64,000 nucleotides of DNA, taken from Girardinichthys multiradiatus. Taxonomy: Eukaryota; Chordata; Actinopteri; Cyprinodontiformes; Goodeidae. The DNA lies in NCBI RefSeq assembly GCF_021462225.1, contig NC_061816.1:2143731-2207730 (forward strand), read 5' to 3'. Positions 22,201-34,200 of this stretch are shown here, piece after piece. The position numbers and the translations under genes were made by a program. The notes under the pieces are model-generated. The model did no database searches. It was given only the letters and a program-made list of their open reading frames with translations, and was not told the DNA's origin. How positions within the stretch are numbered: the stretch's first letter is position 1; every line of letters starts with the position of its first letter.

Positions 22201-25200
22201 AAAAGGTAAACAAGTGGAACTAAGCCTGGTGAAGAAACAAATAACTATAAACTAAAACCTGTTGGAAGGAACTTAAACAGTAGAGACTAATACGGAGAAC
22301 TATGCCAGAAATAAGGCTGGGGAGAATTACTAATATAAAAGGGAAATTAACACTGAGTAAATAGTACCTGAAGGGGATCTAAGGAGAAGAGGAGGAACTA
22401 CTAGGGGAACAGCAAGAGGAAAGGCAGTACAAAGTAAACAGAAGCAATCAATAAACACAGCTATTAAACCAATAGAAACACTAAACAGCCCAAAAAGGAA
22501 ATCAACACAAAACCCACAGATCCTGACACTGTGTGTTTCTAATAAATATAAACTCATTTTCATTGGTAGGATGAATCCTTACCTGAACATTTCTAGCGTA
22601 CAGTCTGGGCTTTCCAGGGCAGCAGATGCCAGCTTCCACCCTGAGTCCTGCATGTCATTGTTTCTCAGGTCCATCTCTCTCAGACTGGACGTCTGGAGGC
22701 TGAGAACTGAAGCCAGAACTTCACAACTTTCTTCTGAGAGATTACAGTATCTGAGTCTAATGAGACAAATTGAGTCAAAATTACACATAGAATAGTATAA
22801 AAATCAGATATACAAGGACTTAGTCTTATTCTCAAGAAAACTATTTGATCAGAGTCACTTCAACACTGACTGAAAATACTGTTAGAAACAACAAGAAGTT
22901 GAAATGAGCTCATGTGTTTACGTTGATATTTTTGACATTTACATCCATGTTTAAGTTCAAGTTACTTTGAATCCTCTATAACTGTTAAATGTTGTATGTG
23001 GCTGGTTATCTTCACCTGGTGGACACTGCCTAGTCTCGTTCGCCTTCTGAAACCAACCTACATTGTTACCTGAAAAAAAGTAAATTAGCTCAAACCTGTA
23101 CTAAAGTATGAGTAGCATTACTTCAATATACTTTCTAAAGCAGAAGTAAAAACTAGTCATCCAAAAATGACTCAAGTACTAATAACACCCGATGATTGTG
23201 GGTGGCAAGGAATGTGAAATTTTACTTCCTCCTCTGTCTGAGTTGATGGACAGGGGAAGACCCCACCGGCTGAAAACATGGCTCAGTAAAAGAAAAGCCG
23301 TGGTTACAGCTGCATCGTTTGGTGCTGCTAAGCATTCAACGCACTTAGTGAAACTGCATATCACTGGTAGGAGGTATTTATTACCTCTGGTTGATTTTAG
23401 GACTGGACTAACCCAGTCGATTTGCAGGTGGGCCCGAGGGAATGTAACCCCCCTTCGCTGAAGTGGAGATAGTTGGAACTGACAGCAGGTCAAACATCCT
23501 TGGATGTAGACTTGGGTGTCGTGAGCCATCGAAGGCCAGTATGCCACCTGTTGGAGGGTATGAAGTGTGGCTTTAAAACCACTGTGACCCCCTACAGGAG
23601 AGTCACGAGCGTAGGCTAATATGACCCCCCTATGGTCAGTTTCACTGATGTCCAGGGTTGTAGCCTGCTGGAAGGTGATGAGTACTGCTACAATCTCTGC
23701 ATACTGACTTGTTTTCAGCCCCAGTTGGCAGTGGTTTGGTTCGGTGTTGTGGTGTCCAACCCAGATGATGTCCACACCAGCTTGTGGTCAACCTTCATGA
23801 AGGAAGGCGCACCCGTCAATGTAAGCTCTTGGGAGCCCTTCGCACACGTTTTCATCGAAGTAACGGCTACTTGACGAAGAAAACTGGGCGAAGGCAGGTG
23901 TGTCAATGGCGGTCGCTACAGTGTCGCATTCACAGTGCTGGCATTCTGCTAACCCCTGCCCCAACACCATTTTATTATTCTGACTGTACCTCACCTCAAC
24001 ATTATAACCTTGGAGGGCCATCATCCATGTTGCGATGCTACTGTTGGACACTCTTCCTTCTCTAAACCGTTCGCTGTTCAGGAAACTGACCGGTTGAGGG
24101 GAAGTCTCAATAATTACTTTCTGCCCCCAATGTAACTGCGGAAATGTTCAACTGCCCAGACTGTAGAAAGCAGAGCCCTCTCACAGTCTGAGAACTTAAC
24201 TTCTATGTTACTCAAAGGTCGGCTTGTGTGTGTGACAACTTGCATGTCTTGGTCATATTTCTGCTTCAATGCAGCACTTAGACCCTGGGAAAAGAAACTC
24301 GCTTCAAGGTGAAACTCCTTGCCCTTATCTGGGTAGGCCAGACAAGGAGCACAACCAAGTTTCTGCTTCAAGAGCTGGAAAGCATGCTCTTGGGTTTCTC
24401 CCCAAGTGAAAGGCGTGTCTTTGCGTAGGAGTTCTGTGAGAGGTTTGGCCATCTCCGCATAGTCTTCCATAAACTGGCGGGAGTAGTTACAGACCCCTAA
24501 GAAACTTTGAAGTTCAGACACATTCATTGGAGCCTTTATGTCTTGGATTGCCCGGATCCTACTGGCTTGGGGCTCGATGCCGTTTGAGCCCACTGACTGA
24601 TATTTCTAAAACAGCTTCTTAAGCGCTGTTCTTTCCGCTTCGGTGCTTAGCGCATTGGCTCTCTCCAACTGCTCGTTGACCTCTGTCTCAAAACCGGAGT
24701 AAGACTCGCTGGATGAGTCCTGGGTCCCCGGCTCTTCTTGACCTGGTTTCCCTGGGTGTGTTGCCAGTACGTACACCACCAGGTTGTCTTCAGCCCCCAG
24801 GGTAACACCGCAGGTGGATTTGGTTGTTAAAACTTCATGTCTCTCAACTGTGATCATGTCCGACAGAAACGTGAACAAAATGTCTGGAGAGTCCTGTCTA
24901 CCGGACACGAATAAGGGCAGGTCTCCAATGACGGGGGTAGTTAGCTCGAAGTCATGCAAAGAGCTGTCTATGAGCATCCCCAGGGGTTTTCTTGCGGTTA
25001 CCTGGATAGGCACTTGGGTTGGATTCTCCACCAAAGGAAAAACTCAAGCATGGGTGTGCCACAGACTACCAAACTACCAGGTTCAGTTCCCGGAAGTAGG
25101 GAAGAGGTTGGAAGAAAACACGGGTACTCTGAAGTTTATGTCCCTTTTTGACTATCAGGTGGATCGGTACACCTGCTGTTCGCTGCGGTATTAGTGAATT

Positions 25201-28200
25201 GGTCTCACTAATGACTTGGCAGGCCTGAGGAGGAAAGGTTTGTCCTGACAACATGACCTCAGGGGTTCCCAAGAAGGGACTTGAGGGAGCGTTGGCTCTG
25301 GCCCAAACAACCTGGTGGGTGCAGGTGTTGAACAACACTAAAAGCATGAGAGAGCTGCCTCTTGCCAACCTGCACAATGAGGGTGCACACTCCGGTTGCC
25401 TTCAGAAGATGGCGTGGCCAGTCTGCTTTCAGCAGACTGGCCACGGGGTTGTAAGATTTCACACCTGTACTTTTCAAAGAGCAAAGAAATTAGTCATGAC
25501 TGCGGAGCGCAGTTCCCTGGGTGGTCGGGTGCAGTCGTGCACCAGGGGGCCCCGAAACTGGCTCTGTCGAAGGCATGAGCTTCGCTAGAGGTTCTTTGGG
25601 CCCCTCAAAGCTGGAAGCTTGGTTGGTTGCAAAGGGTGGTTTACTGCTTGCACCCAGGGGTTTTGGCACCTCCACCTGGGCTCAGAGTTGTCAATGAGCG
25701 GAGCCAGCCTATCCAGCAGGTCCTGGTCAACAAGGAGAGGCCCTGTGTCCAATGTGCAAATGTAAATGGGGTGCACCAAAGTCATGTCTTGGAATGAAAC
25801 ATCCAACCACGCCCGACTGGTTATATATGAGCAGTCCTTGGCGTACCTGGAGATGTTTACATCACAACCCTCAACTTGAAATGGTTTACCAATGTTGGGA
25901 CCTACATCCATGGATTTCAACACTAAAACTCCAGTACATACTTTCCTGGAACTTTTCAAAATAAAGTGCATTAACCTTCTTCCAGCACAGCCAGGAAAGG
26001 GGGTAACTGCGGACTTCCTGTGGCGCCATTACCTAAATAAAAGCACAGCCAGGAAAGGGGGTAACTGCGGACTTCATGCGATGATACTGCCGCATATAAG
26101 CACCCACCTTTCCACAAGTCTTTCTCTTCCACACGGCCTTCCATAGGGACCGGATAGGAGAGGAAAGCGCGCTGATGTCTTTTGCTGGCAAAAAGACATA
26201 AAATTCAACTGGATCCAAAGCCATACGATCATCAATCATATGCAAAGTTAAGTAGAATGAAATACTGTTTGTGTATCCAGTATTTTCATTCATGAATGCA
26301 AATAATTAAGGTACAAGCATTGCTGACTGTCTCTCCGAGGCCCCGCAGACTCAAATGGTGTTCGAGAGAAGCCTGAAGGAAGACGGCAGAGACCGCAGTG
26401 GACAACGTTCGTTCCTCATCCACAGCTGGAGGTTAGCGGGAAGCTATCCATTTTGTTCACAGAACGAACGCACCTTCTGATCGGGAGGAACTGAGGAAGT
26501 TAGCGGGAAGCTAACCCTATCATTCACAGAGCGAACGCAGAGGTTCCGCTTGTTGACTGTGGACGTTTCGTCAAACTTCATCGCCCTTGGACAACATATC
26601 CTCGCTACGGTCAGAGGTTAGGTTTGGGCAGATTAACAGATAGGTTTAGGATGAAATGACCTAAACGTTTTCATGTTATGAAGTTTTGTTGTGGAACCTG
26701 GTGATCTTTAGTGCTAGTGGGCTAGCTACGGCATGCGCCGGTTCTGTGTTCTTTGTATGTTTTAAAGCTAAGATAAACTTTACTTGAAGGGTGATTTTAA
26801 ACAGAAGATCGCTCATAACGCGCCGTCCGCGCTTATGCATTTTAACCCTTTATTAACCCTGGTATTTTAAAGATATGTGTTGATTCTGGTGCTAAGCTAT
26901 TAGCTTCTTTTGTTAGCTTAACGGCTAACCGGTAGAGAACATGTGCTACTAAAGACTGTTCAAAAGAAAGGTTGTTGGTTTTCAAGCTAGTGAATAATAG
27001 CCCCTGAACATCATTTACTAGATTTGATAACTAAGTAAACACCATTAAGCCCCATTTCTCCAGAAAGATTTGGCTCTTTTCTAAAATACTCCCTTAATAA
27101 TATTTCTTCAAATATTATTTCAATAAATTAAGGCAGTTAATTAGACACCGTTGAGAATTAGTCATCCAGGAGTTTGGTTTTATTCAGCAGATCATTATTT
27201 AAAACATTATTTTATTAAAATAATATTTTATCTGATCTTGCATTGTGAAGGGTGGTCTAAACGTTTTCTGATTATTGCCTAAGTTAGTTCCAAGACTAAC
27301 TTAACTTCACTTCCAGATTCTTCAAGATAATCCTTGGTTCTCAAACATAAACATTGCATGGTAATGTTGCATCACTCTTTTGGTCATGATTTCCAATCAT
27401 CTTTAATCAACTTGTTGATATTGTACATAGCCCATTAGTCTTCATTATTCTTTCATTCTGCTTGGTAGTTTAGTTGAATTGTTTTAGCATAGTAAAGAGT
27501 TTGTTGATTGAAATATGTTTGACTTTGAGTTGACTTATTTTTGTTAATAAATTCTTGTATTTTAAGAAATTGTGTGAATTCATTCCATATGTGTGCAGAG
27601 TTTATGCTGTTCAATAATGCCAGAGCTCGTCTCACACCTTTCTATTCTGTCCTAATACCATCGCCTTATTGGGCTGGTATTCACAGGACAATCCTTAACA
27701 GACCGAAATATTATTTGATAAAATATTAAATATTAATATTAAAATATTAATATTAAATATTAAATAATATTCTCAGATTCATATTTACAACACCAAGGGC
27801 GAGCATGGCTCTACTCACTTCCTCAAACAGGGTTGAGTACATCAGGTTAATTTCTGATCCTGTATCCAGGAGTGCGTTCGCCTTAACACACACCCCTATA
27901 ACGGTCGGACAGTATAGGCGATGGGCACGTTTGTTGTGGGTTAGTATGCCCAACAATTTTAGGAAGGGAGTCCTTGCTGTCTCTCCCAACGAGGTCCCAA
28001 GGGGTTCTTGAGGTTTCTCAGGTTTGCCTCCACACCGGACCAGGTAGATTCTGGTGGCCGTGGACGGGGATTTTGGGTCTGGTTTAACTGTAGGATCGGC
28101 TTCCTGTTTCAAGGGTTGTGGTGGCGTGGTGGCCTGGCGTGCCACTTCTGTCACCATCTTGCGTAAGGCATCCTCCATCTCTTTCCCCATAATCCCTTCT

Positions 28201-31200
28201 GCATGTCGGTTCCAGCCTTTTCCATCAGTTTTACCTTTAGGCCTCGCTTGATGGTCAGGGCGTGTGCTCAACCGGACATTATCCGGTATACCAGACTTTG
28301 GTTTCCTGAACCTGTTCTTAACATGGGTTCTGGTTGAAGGCATTCCCTGACCTTCCAACGCCAGGCTGTTTCTTTCTGTCTGTACCTGTAAAAACCAAGC
28401 CTCACCCTCAGATTCCTTGGTCGGGCAAGGAAGTGTTTCCCACGGCATCTGAGCATACAGTACTTCCTGTGGGTCTCATGCGTTCTAAGGGTCTATGTTC
28501 TGCAATACATAGACCCTTATCGCACACTTTCATGAAGGTTGTGGAGGAACAGGGATTTAAAAGCAAGCTCCTCCTCGATGCCTGGAGCATTGCGTCCTTG
28601 GAAGTAAGCAGCTCTCAAGCACTGGTAATACTCCCTGGGTGCTTCGCTTTTCTTTTGCTGGATGGTGAAAGCACCAGGTGTTGCGGAGGCCCGGTCCATG
28701 TACACAGAGTATTCTTCCCTTAAAGCTTCACTGAGGGTTGAATAATGGTCTCGGACTCTAGAGGGCAGGCTCTCCATGAAAACATGGACGCTCCTAGATG
28801 TTGTCTTTCAGACGAGCTTCAACTTTTCCCGTGCTGATGGGCAATACAAATCTAAAAGACAGCGTTCAACTTCCCTAAGATAATCATTAATGTTTGACTC
28901 TGCATTATTAGGGTCGAAACCCTCTATGTCCTTGGCAAGAGACTCACTCTCAGGGATAGGTGTTGGCCCATCTGAGTCATCATCCAAGAGTTCACTCCTA
29001 CTACATCCACAGTGTGTCAGTGCATCACCATCACCCTCGGAGGAAGCAGTGGAGGGTCCTAAGGGTACAACGGTGGGCCCGGTGCTCCCTGGACTCGGGT
29101 CCTGGGCCTCGGTTGAGGGCAGTATGAACCACCTGAGTCCCAAGGACAGCTCTCCTGTCGCCTTGGCGGAGGTGAGGGATCGTAGAGGACAGTACTGCCA
29201 GTCAATTTTAAGGCTGCTCGCCTCTAAACCTTGAACTATTTACTTCTACTGGATCTGCGGCTAGGTATTGTTCATGGCTGCTTACTACAGTGGGGTGGGA
29301 CACCGCACTACTGAACCTAGTCTGACTTTTCACACCTGTTCTGGACTCGGTGGATGTATGGGGAAACCCACGAGACTGGAAAGGTAATCTCCGGAGAACA
29401 GCTTCTACTTCCTCCAGAGCTGACCTGCAGGTTCTCTCAGGGTATCGCAGGTATGGCTCACCTTCAAAGGTATCAACCTGTGAGGTAGGTTTATTTTCGT
29501 CCCCCCAGTCCTCCAAGGATGGGGTGTGGCTTGGCTACAGTCAGCTGTCTCCAACTTATTTTCAAGGTCTGTTAGTTCACCCTTAAGAAGACCGCTTAGG
29601 GAGATCCACCGTCTGCAAAGTGTCAAACTGCAATTTAACATGCTGGTCAATTTCCAACATTAACATTCCCTCATACAAAAGAGTGAGCTGTCCTAACAGA
29701 TCGGCGACCAGTCTGTCTTTTGGTGGGTCCTTAATGACTTGGAGCAACTCCTGAATCCTTGCTTCCCATTGCTCAATGCCATAATCATTGAGACCTTTAC
29801 GCTCATCTGGGGATAACAGGATCAACGACCCAATCACTTCTTGTGCCTGCATTCCTATGGAGTCGTCCTGACCAACATCCCCAGCTGCAGTCTGGGATGT
29901 TTTCTCCATCTTTGGCCAAAATGCACAACAACAAACAAAGCTGTTCAGCTATGAACGACCACTAAATCAGTTAGCAGTAATACAAACAAAATAGACTGTT
30001 CAATTATGTATGATTGCAAAAGTCAATTAGCACTAATACAAACAATCTAAGCTGTTCAGTTATGAATGATCGCTAAAGTCAATTAGCAGCAAAACAAACA
30101 GACTAAGCTGTTCAGTTATGAATGATCACTAAAGTCCATTAGCAGCAACACAAACAGACTAAGCTGTTCAGTGATGAATTATGTACTTTAAATGGGTGCG
30201 CAGGTTTGAATATTCAAACTGTGGCTTACCCTATGGTTTACTGGAAATAATGCAGCAAACAAACAAAAAAATATTTATTTTTTTAGAGAAAAAAAGGAAT
30301 ACGCAAACTAAAACATTCAAGCACTATTTCTAGCTTCAAATGAATGTTAATGGTGCCCACTATGGATCACTTACCTTCTAGCTGTCCCTACAAAGTTAGA
30401 CAACTAAGTTAGTTGTATGAGTCGGACCAAACATGCTTCACACAAAACCTAGCAAAAAAAACTTAAATTTTAGAGCAGAAGTGGTAATGAATGTTCAATA
30501 ACTTCAACTTTCAGTTCAAGTTATGCCCTTTGATCATAGGTGATGGACTTATCTGCCATGTTAATGAACTAAATGATTAAATCAAAGTAGGAAATATCCT
30601 TTGTTGGAACTGCAATTATCACTAGTGACCACCAGATGGCACCGAATGCAGGTCTGCAATGGGGAAAATCAAGCTGCAACTTCAATTTTACTTAATGGCC
30701 ACTAGATGTAAGTGTTGCTTTAAACCTGTCTGAGAGAGTTGGTCACAGCTGTAGTTACACCCAATGGACACCAGAGGCAGATAGGAAGCCTGCAACTGTG
30801 GCAGGAATTCTGTTGCTTTGGTAACAGCTGATTGCACCTTACAGACACTAGAGGCAGATAGGATGCCTCCTACCCTAACAGGAATTTAATTGCTATACTT
30901 ATCACAGCTAGTTTTGCTGGTTTTGCAGCTGATGTTCCACGCATAGCAGGGCTGGCCAGCTGGAAATTAACTTTAAGTCTCACACCACAAGCTGTACCAA
31001 ACTTCAACCTTGCATCGAAAAAGCCCCTCTCAAAGATTATTATCACTCCTCTGCAGTAGAATTGAGCAAACTTCTAGTCAAGATATCCTATGGCTTCAAG
31101 CACCCTTGCAAAACTCAAAAATCTCACAATAAATTTCTTAAATTCCAAGGATATCACAATTGTTTACTCTGTGCAACAGTGATGTATGTCCTTTTAAGGC

Positions 31201-34200
31201 CCACCCAGGGACGCCAAATGCGTAAGAAATATGATTATTGATTAATTAATATTTATCAAGAATTATATTTGAAAATCATAATTAGGAAAAAATAAATTTC
31301 TTAACCAAAAATCATTACTTACGAATCGAAATCAGAGATGTTCTCTGGTATTGTAATTATGGCTCAAGGCCCTTGATAATTACAATTATTACATTCTCAG
31401 TAATAATTGATAACTATTACTAGATGTCACTGTTTTATCAACCGCTTCACCAAAGGTGGGGAAACTTTGACCTTATTTTGAAAGATAAATAACTCTTGCA
31501 GGAAATAAACACAAACGCGTTCTCTTTATCTATGTGAAAATGTATTAAATCAACAACCCTGATACACCTTGCTATTCTGATTCGATAATTTTCACCTAAT
31601 CAAGCATGAAAAACTTCTATACAAAAGGGGTAAAATAACTAACTAAACAAGATAAAACAACATTGAGTGTTTATGAAAGTCAAACCAGCAGTTATGCCAA
31701 AAACAAGGGAAAATATGGAAATAAACACTACGCTTTCTCTTTATTTATGTGAATATTTATTAAATCAACAACCCTGATACACCTTGCTATTCTGATTCGA
31801 TAATTTTCACCTAATCAAGCATGAAAAGCTTCTACACAAAAGGGGTAAAATAACAAACTAAACAAGATAAAACAACATTGAGTGTTTATGAAAGTCAAAC
31901 CAGCAGTTATGGCAAAAACAAGGGAAAATATGGGACTGGGCGAAACTTTGGGAGTGGCCTCCACCAGGCTGCAGTCATAAAACCCCCACAGTTGGAGCTC
32001 AGTGAAACACAAGGGGTCATAAAACTTTTAGGTGGCAACCAGTGGAAAAACATGAGGAGGGAAGACAATGGAATAGTGAGTATTCCACCATGAGTGTCTA
32101 GCAGTCCAACTTTAAGTTCACCTGAGTCTGAGTTCAGGTGTTCAAACACAGTGAGACACGCACAGCTTAAAAGGGCGGCAGCTTTCGGAGTCCAACAGCA
32201 ACCAAAGTTTCAATAAGACATTTCATGCACATTTAACTTGGAACACATTGGACTATAGGTGGTGATTCTAAATCGCCCTAAAATCCTACTCTATCCTGCC
32301 CAAGCTATTTCTAATAGAAATAAAACAAAATTAGATTACTTGGTGTCATCTTCTCTGGAGCAGGGTAAGAGGGAAGGAGGTTTTGTCATGTGTCAGTGAC
32401 AAACTCAAAGACGGCCGGCCTTCTTCCTTTGGCAAAATGGGAAAAATACGATGGACCGTCAGCAGTCGACTGGAAAAAAAACAAAGAGGAAAATTTCGTC
32501 TCTTGGGAAAACCTCTGTGGGTTTTTCTTGGGTTACAAGTTAAATCCATGCCTTCGATCGATAAAGTAAAGTCTACTGGTCTTCTTATTTCAGAAAACTC
32601 TTCTCACGGGTTTGGCCAGTGGGGAGAATTAATGAAAACCCATGTGTGGTTTCTTCTCCAGAATGATGCGCCTCTGCTGCATGGTAACCGTGTCTCGGTT
32701 TCCAGCGAGAGAAAAAGCAAAGGAGGGGCATCTCCCATGTCCTTATATAGCCCACTGTGACATCAGAGCAGTGACACCCCTTCTTATCAGCTGCAATTCC
32801 TGCTGGGAATTGTGGTTGCAGACCATCCTGGGGTATATAGTAGCAGATGACACTGGGAGGTATAGTAGCGAACAAATGGTCCATCAGCAGATAGAGAATA
32901 AAATTAAAACAATGAAGTTTGTGAAGTCTCTGTTTAACACAGACTGTAGGTGTGTGTCTGCCTGGAGCATTGTTGGTTAAAACATGGTTGTTCTCCACCT
33001 AGTGACGTAGCTAGAGGTGAGGAGAGTAACCAGAAATCTAATGCCTGGTTCACACGGCAGGATAATTAGGCCTATATTTGACCCGATCTTTCCCTTCAAA
33101 CATTTTAAGGACATCCCAATTATTATAATGGATTTTAAACATAATCTTATGAGACATTCCTGCTATGTGTGATGTCTTAACAGTGATCTAGTCTGTGAGG
33201 AAGGATGTCGGAACAGTTCTGATTTTAAATCAAAGATATTCAACATGTTGGATTGTGTGGGGTGTTCCCCGAGGACAACGAGCACGCAGCCTGATGAAGG
33301 TGACGTGTAGTCAATCAAACATCAAGGAGATGGAAACACAGTGAAGAATAGAAAAAAAGAAGAAAAAACAACTGACATGATGCACCAGAAGGTTTGGTGG
33401 ATGTCAGAGATAGAGGACCAACTCATCAACATGTGGCAACAACGCAAAGGTTTGTTCAACGTTTAAGATAACTGCAAGACAAGGAGTAAAACAAAAACCT
33501 GGTCTGACCTAAGATTTTCCAGCTTGCAGTGCAGACTCCTCAGTGCAGGAACCACTAGCTTGAGTCCTGAATCCTGCAGATTATTGTTACTCAGGTCCAG
33601 CTCTCTCACTTGACATGATGGTGACATGAGAACTGAAGACAGGGGTTTAAAACTGTCTCCTGAGAGGTTACAGTTACTTAGTCTGAAAATGTGTAAAAGA
33701 AAAACAAGTGAAAAACATTATTTCCAAATGTGATTCCCTGAGGGTGACTTAAAACAAATGTCAGGGTCTTCACTGCAGCTGAAGGACAGTTTGCTAACAA
33801 TAAGCAGGTGACCAGAGTGACTGACCTGAGGATTTCCATTCTACAGTGTGGACTGGTAAGCCCAAAGGACAGAAGCTTCACTCCAGAATTCTGGAGGACG
33901 TTTTCACTCAGGTCCAGCTCTCTCACTTGACATGATGGTGAGCTGAGAACTGAAAAGAAAGCTTCACAGCTTCTCTCTGAAAGGTTACAGCCTTCTAGCC
34001 TGAAGAGAGAAAGGTGAGACAACTGCAGTAAATTATTATATAAATTTGTCCTAATGGAGTATACTTACAGAACTTTATTTGAAGCTTTGACCACTGGCAG
34101 CAGCCTGAGAAAAGCATCCTCTGAAGCAGAGTATTTCTTCAGGTCAAACACATCCAGATCTTCTCCTGATGACAGTAAGATGAAGACCAGAGCTGACCAC

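Larger units (their letters stand above)
19764..22528 (-). mobile_element. Solo LTR carrying a nested fold-back element
   Basis: Bounded by the 5-bp duplication CTGTG (19759-19763 and 22529-22533). Minus-strand ends are TGTCAGGATC and GATGGTGACA. The LTR body is related to 39454-40303 and 1-364. The fold-back element occupies 20001-21968. It lies in the intron between LRR exon 5 and linker exon 6 of the NLR gene. Confidence 0.8.
23179..31220 (-). mobile_element. Ty3/Gypsy-like retrotransposon, defective
   Basis: Minus-strand order is leader (31200-29910), gag-like ORFs (29909-28517), protease (28448-27797 continuing past 25892), RNase H (24593-24114) and integrase (23775-23179). A primer-binding-site-like TGGCGTCCCTGGGTGG (31216-31201) lies two bases inside TGCGTAAG, the end of a putative 5' LTR. 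The reverse-transcriptase palm with its Tyr-x-Asp-Asp box is absent. The 3' end and 3' LTR are missing. A 1.9-kb solo LTR interrupts pol. It sits in the NLR intron between LRR exons 4 and 5. Confidence 0.85.

Noticed and set aside
24784..25588. Plus-strand frames across the Gypsy pol region
   Set aside because: Shadows of the minus-strand pol sequence without recognisable domains.
29935..30180. Possible CRISPR-like array from evenly spaced repeats
   Set aside because: Whole 56-bp units repeat with no unique spacers, in vertebrate retrotransposon leader DNA.
34065..34068. Stop codon ending the NACHT open frame
   Set aside because: It lies in the intron; the donor GTAAGTAT at 34068-34061 removes it.
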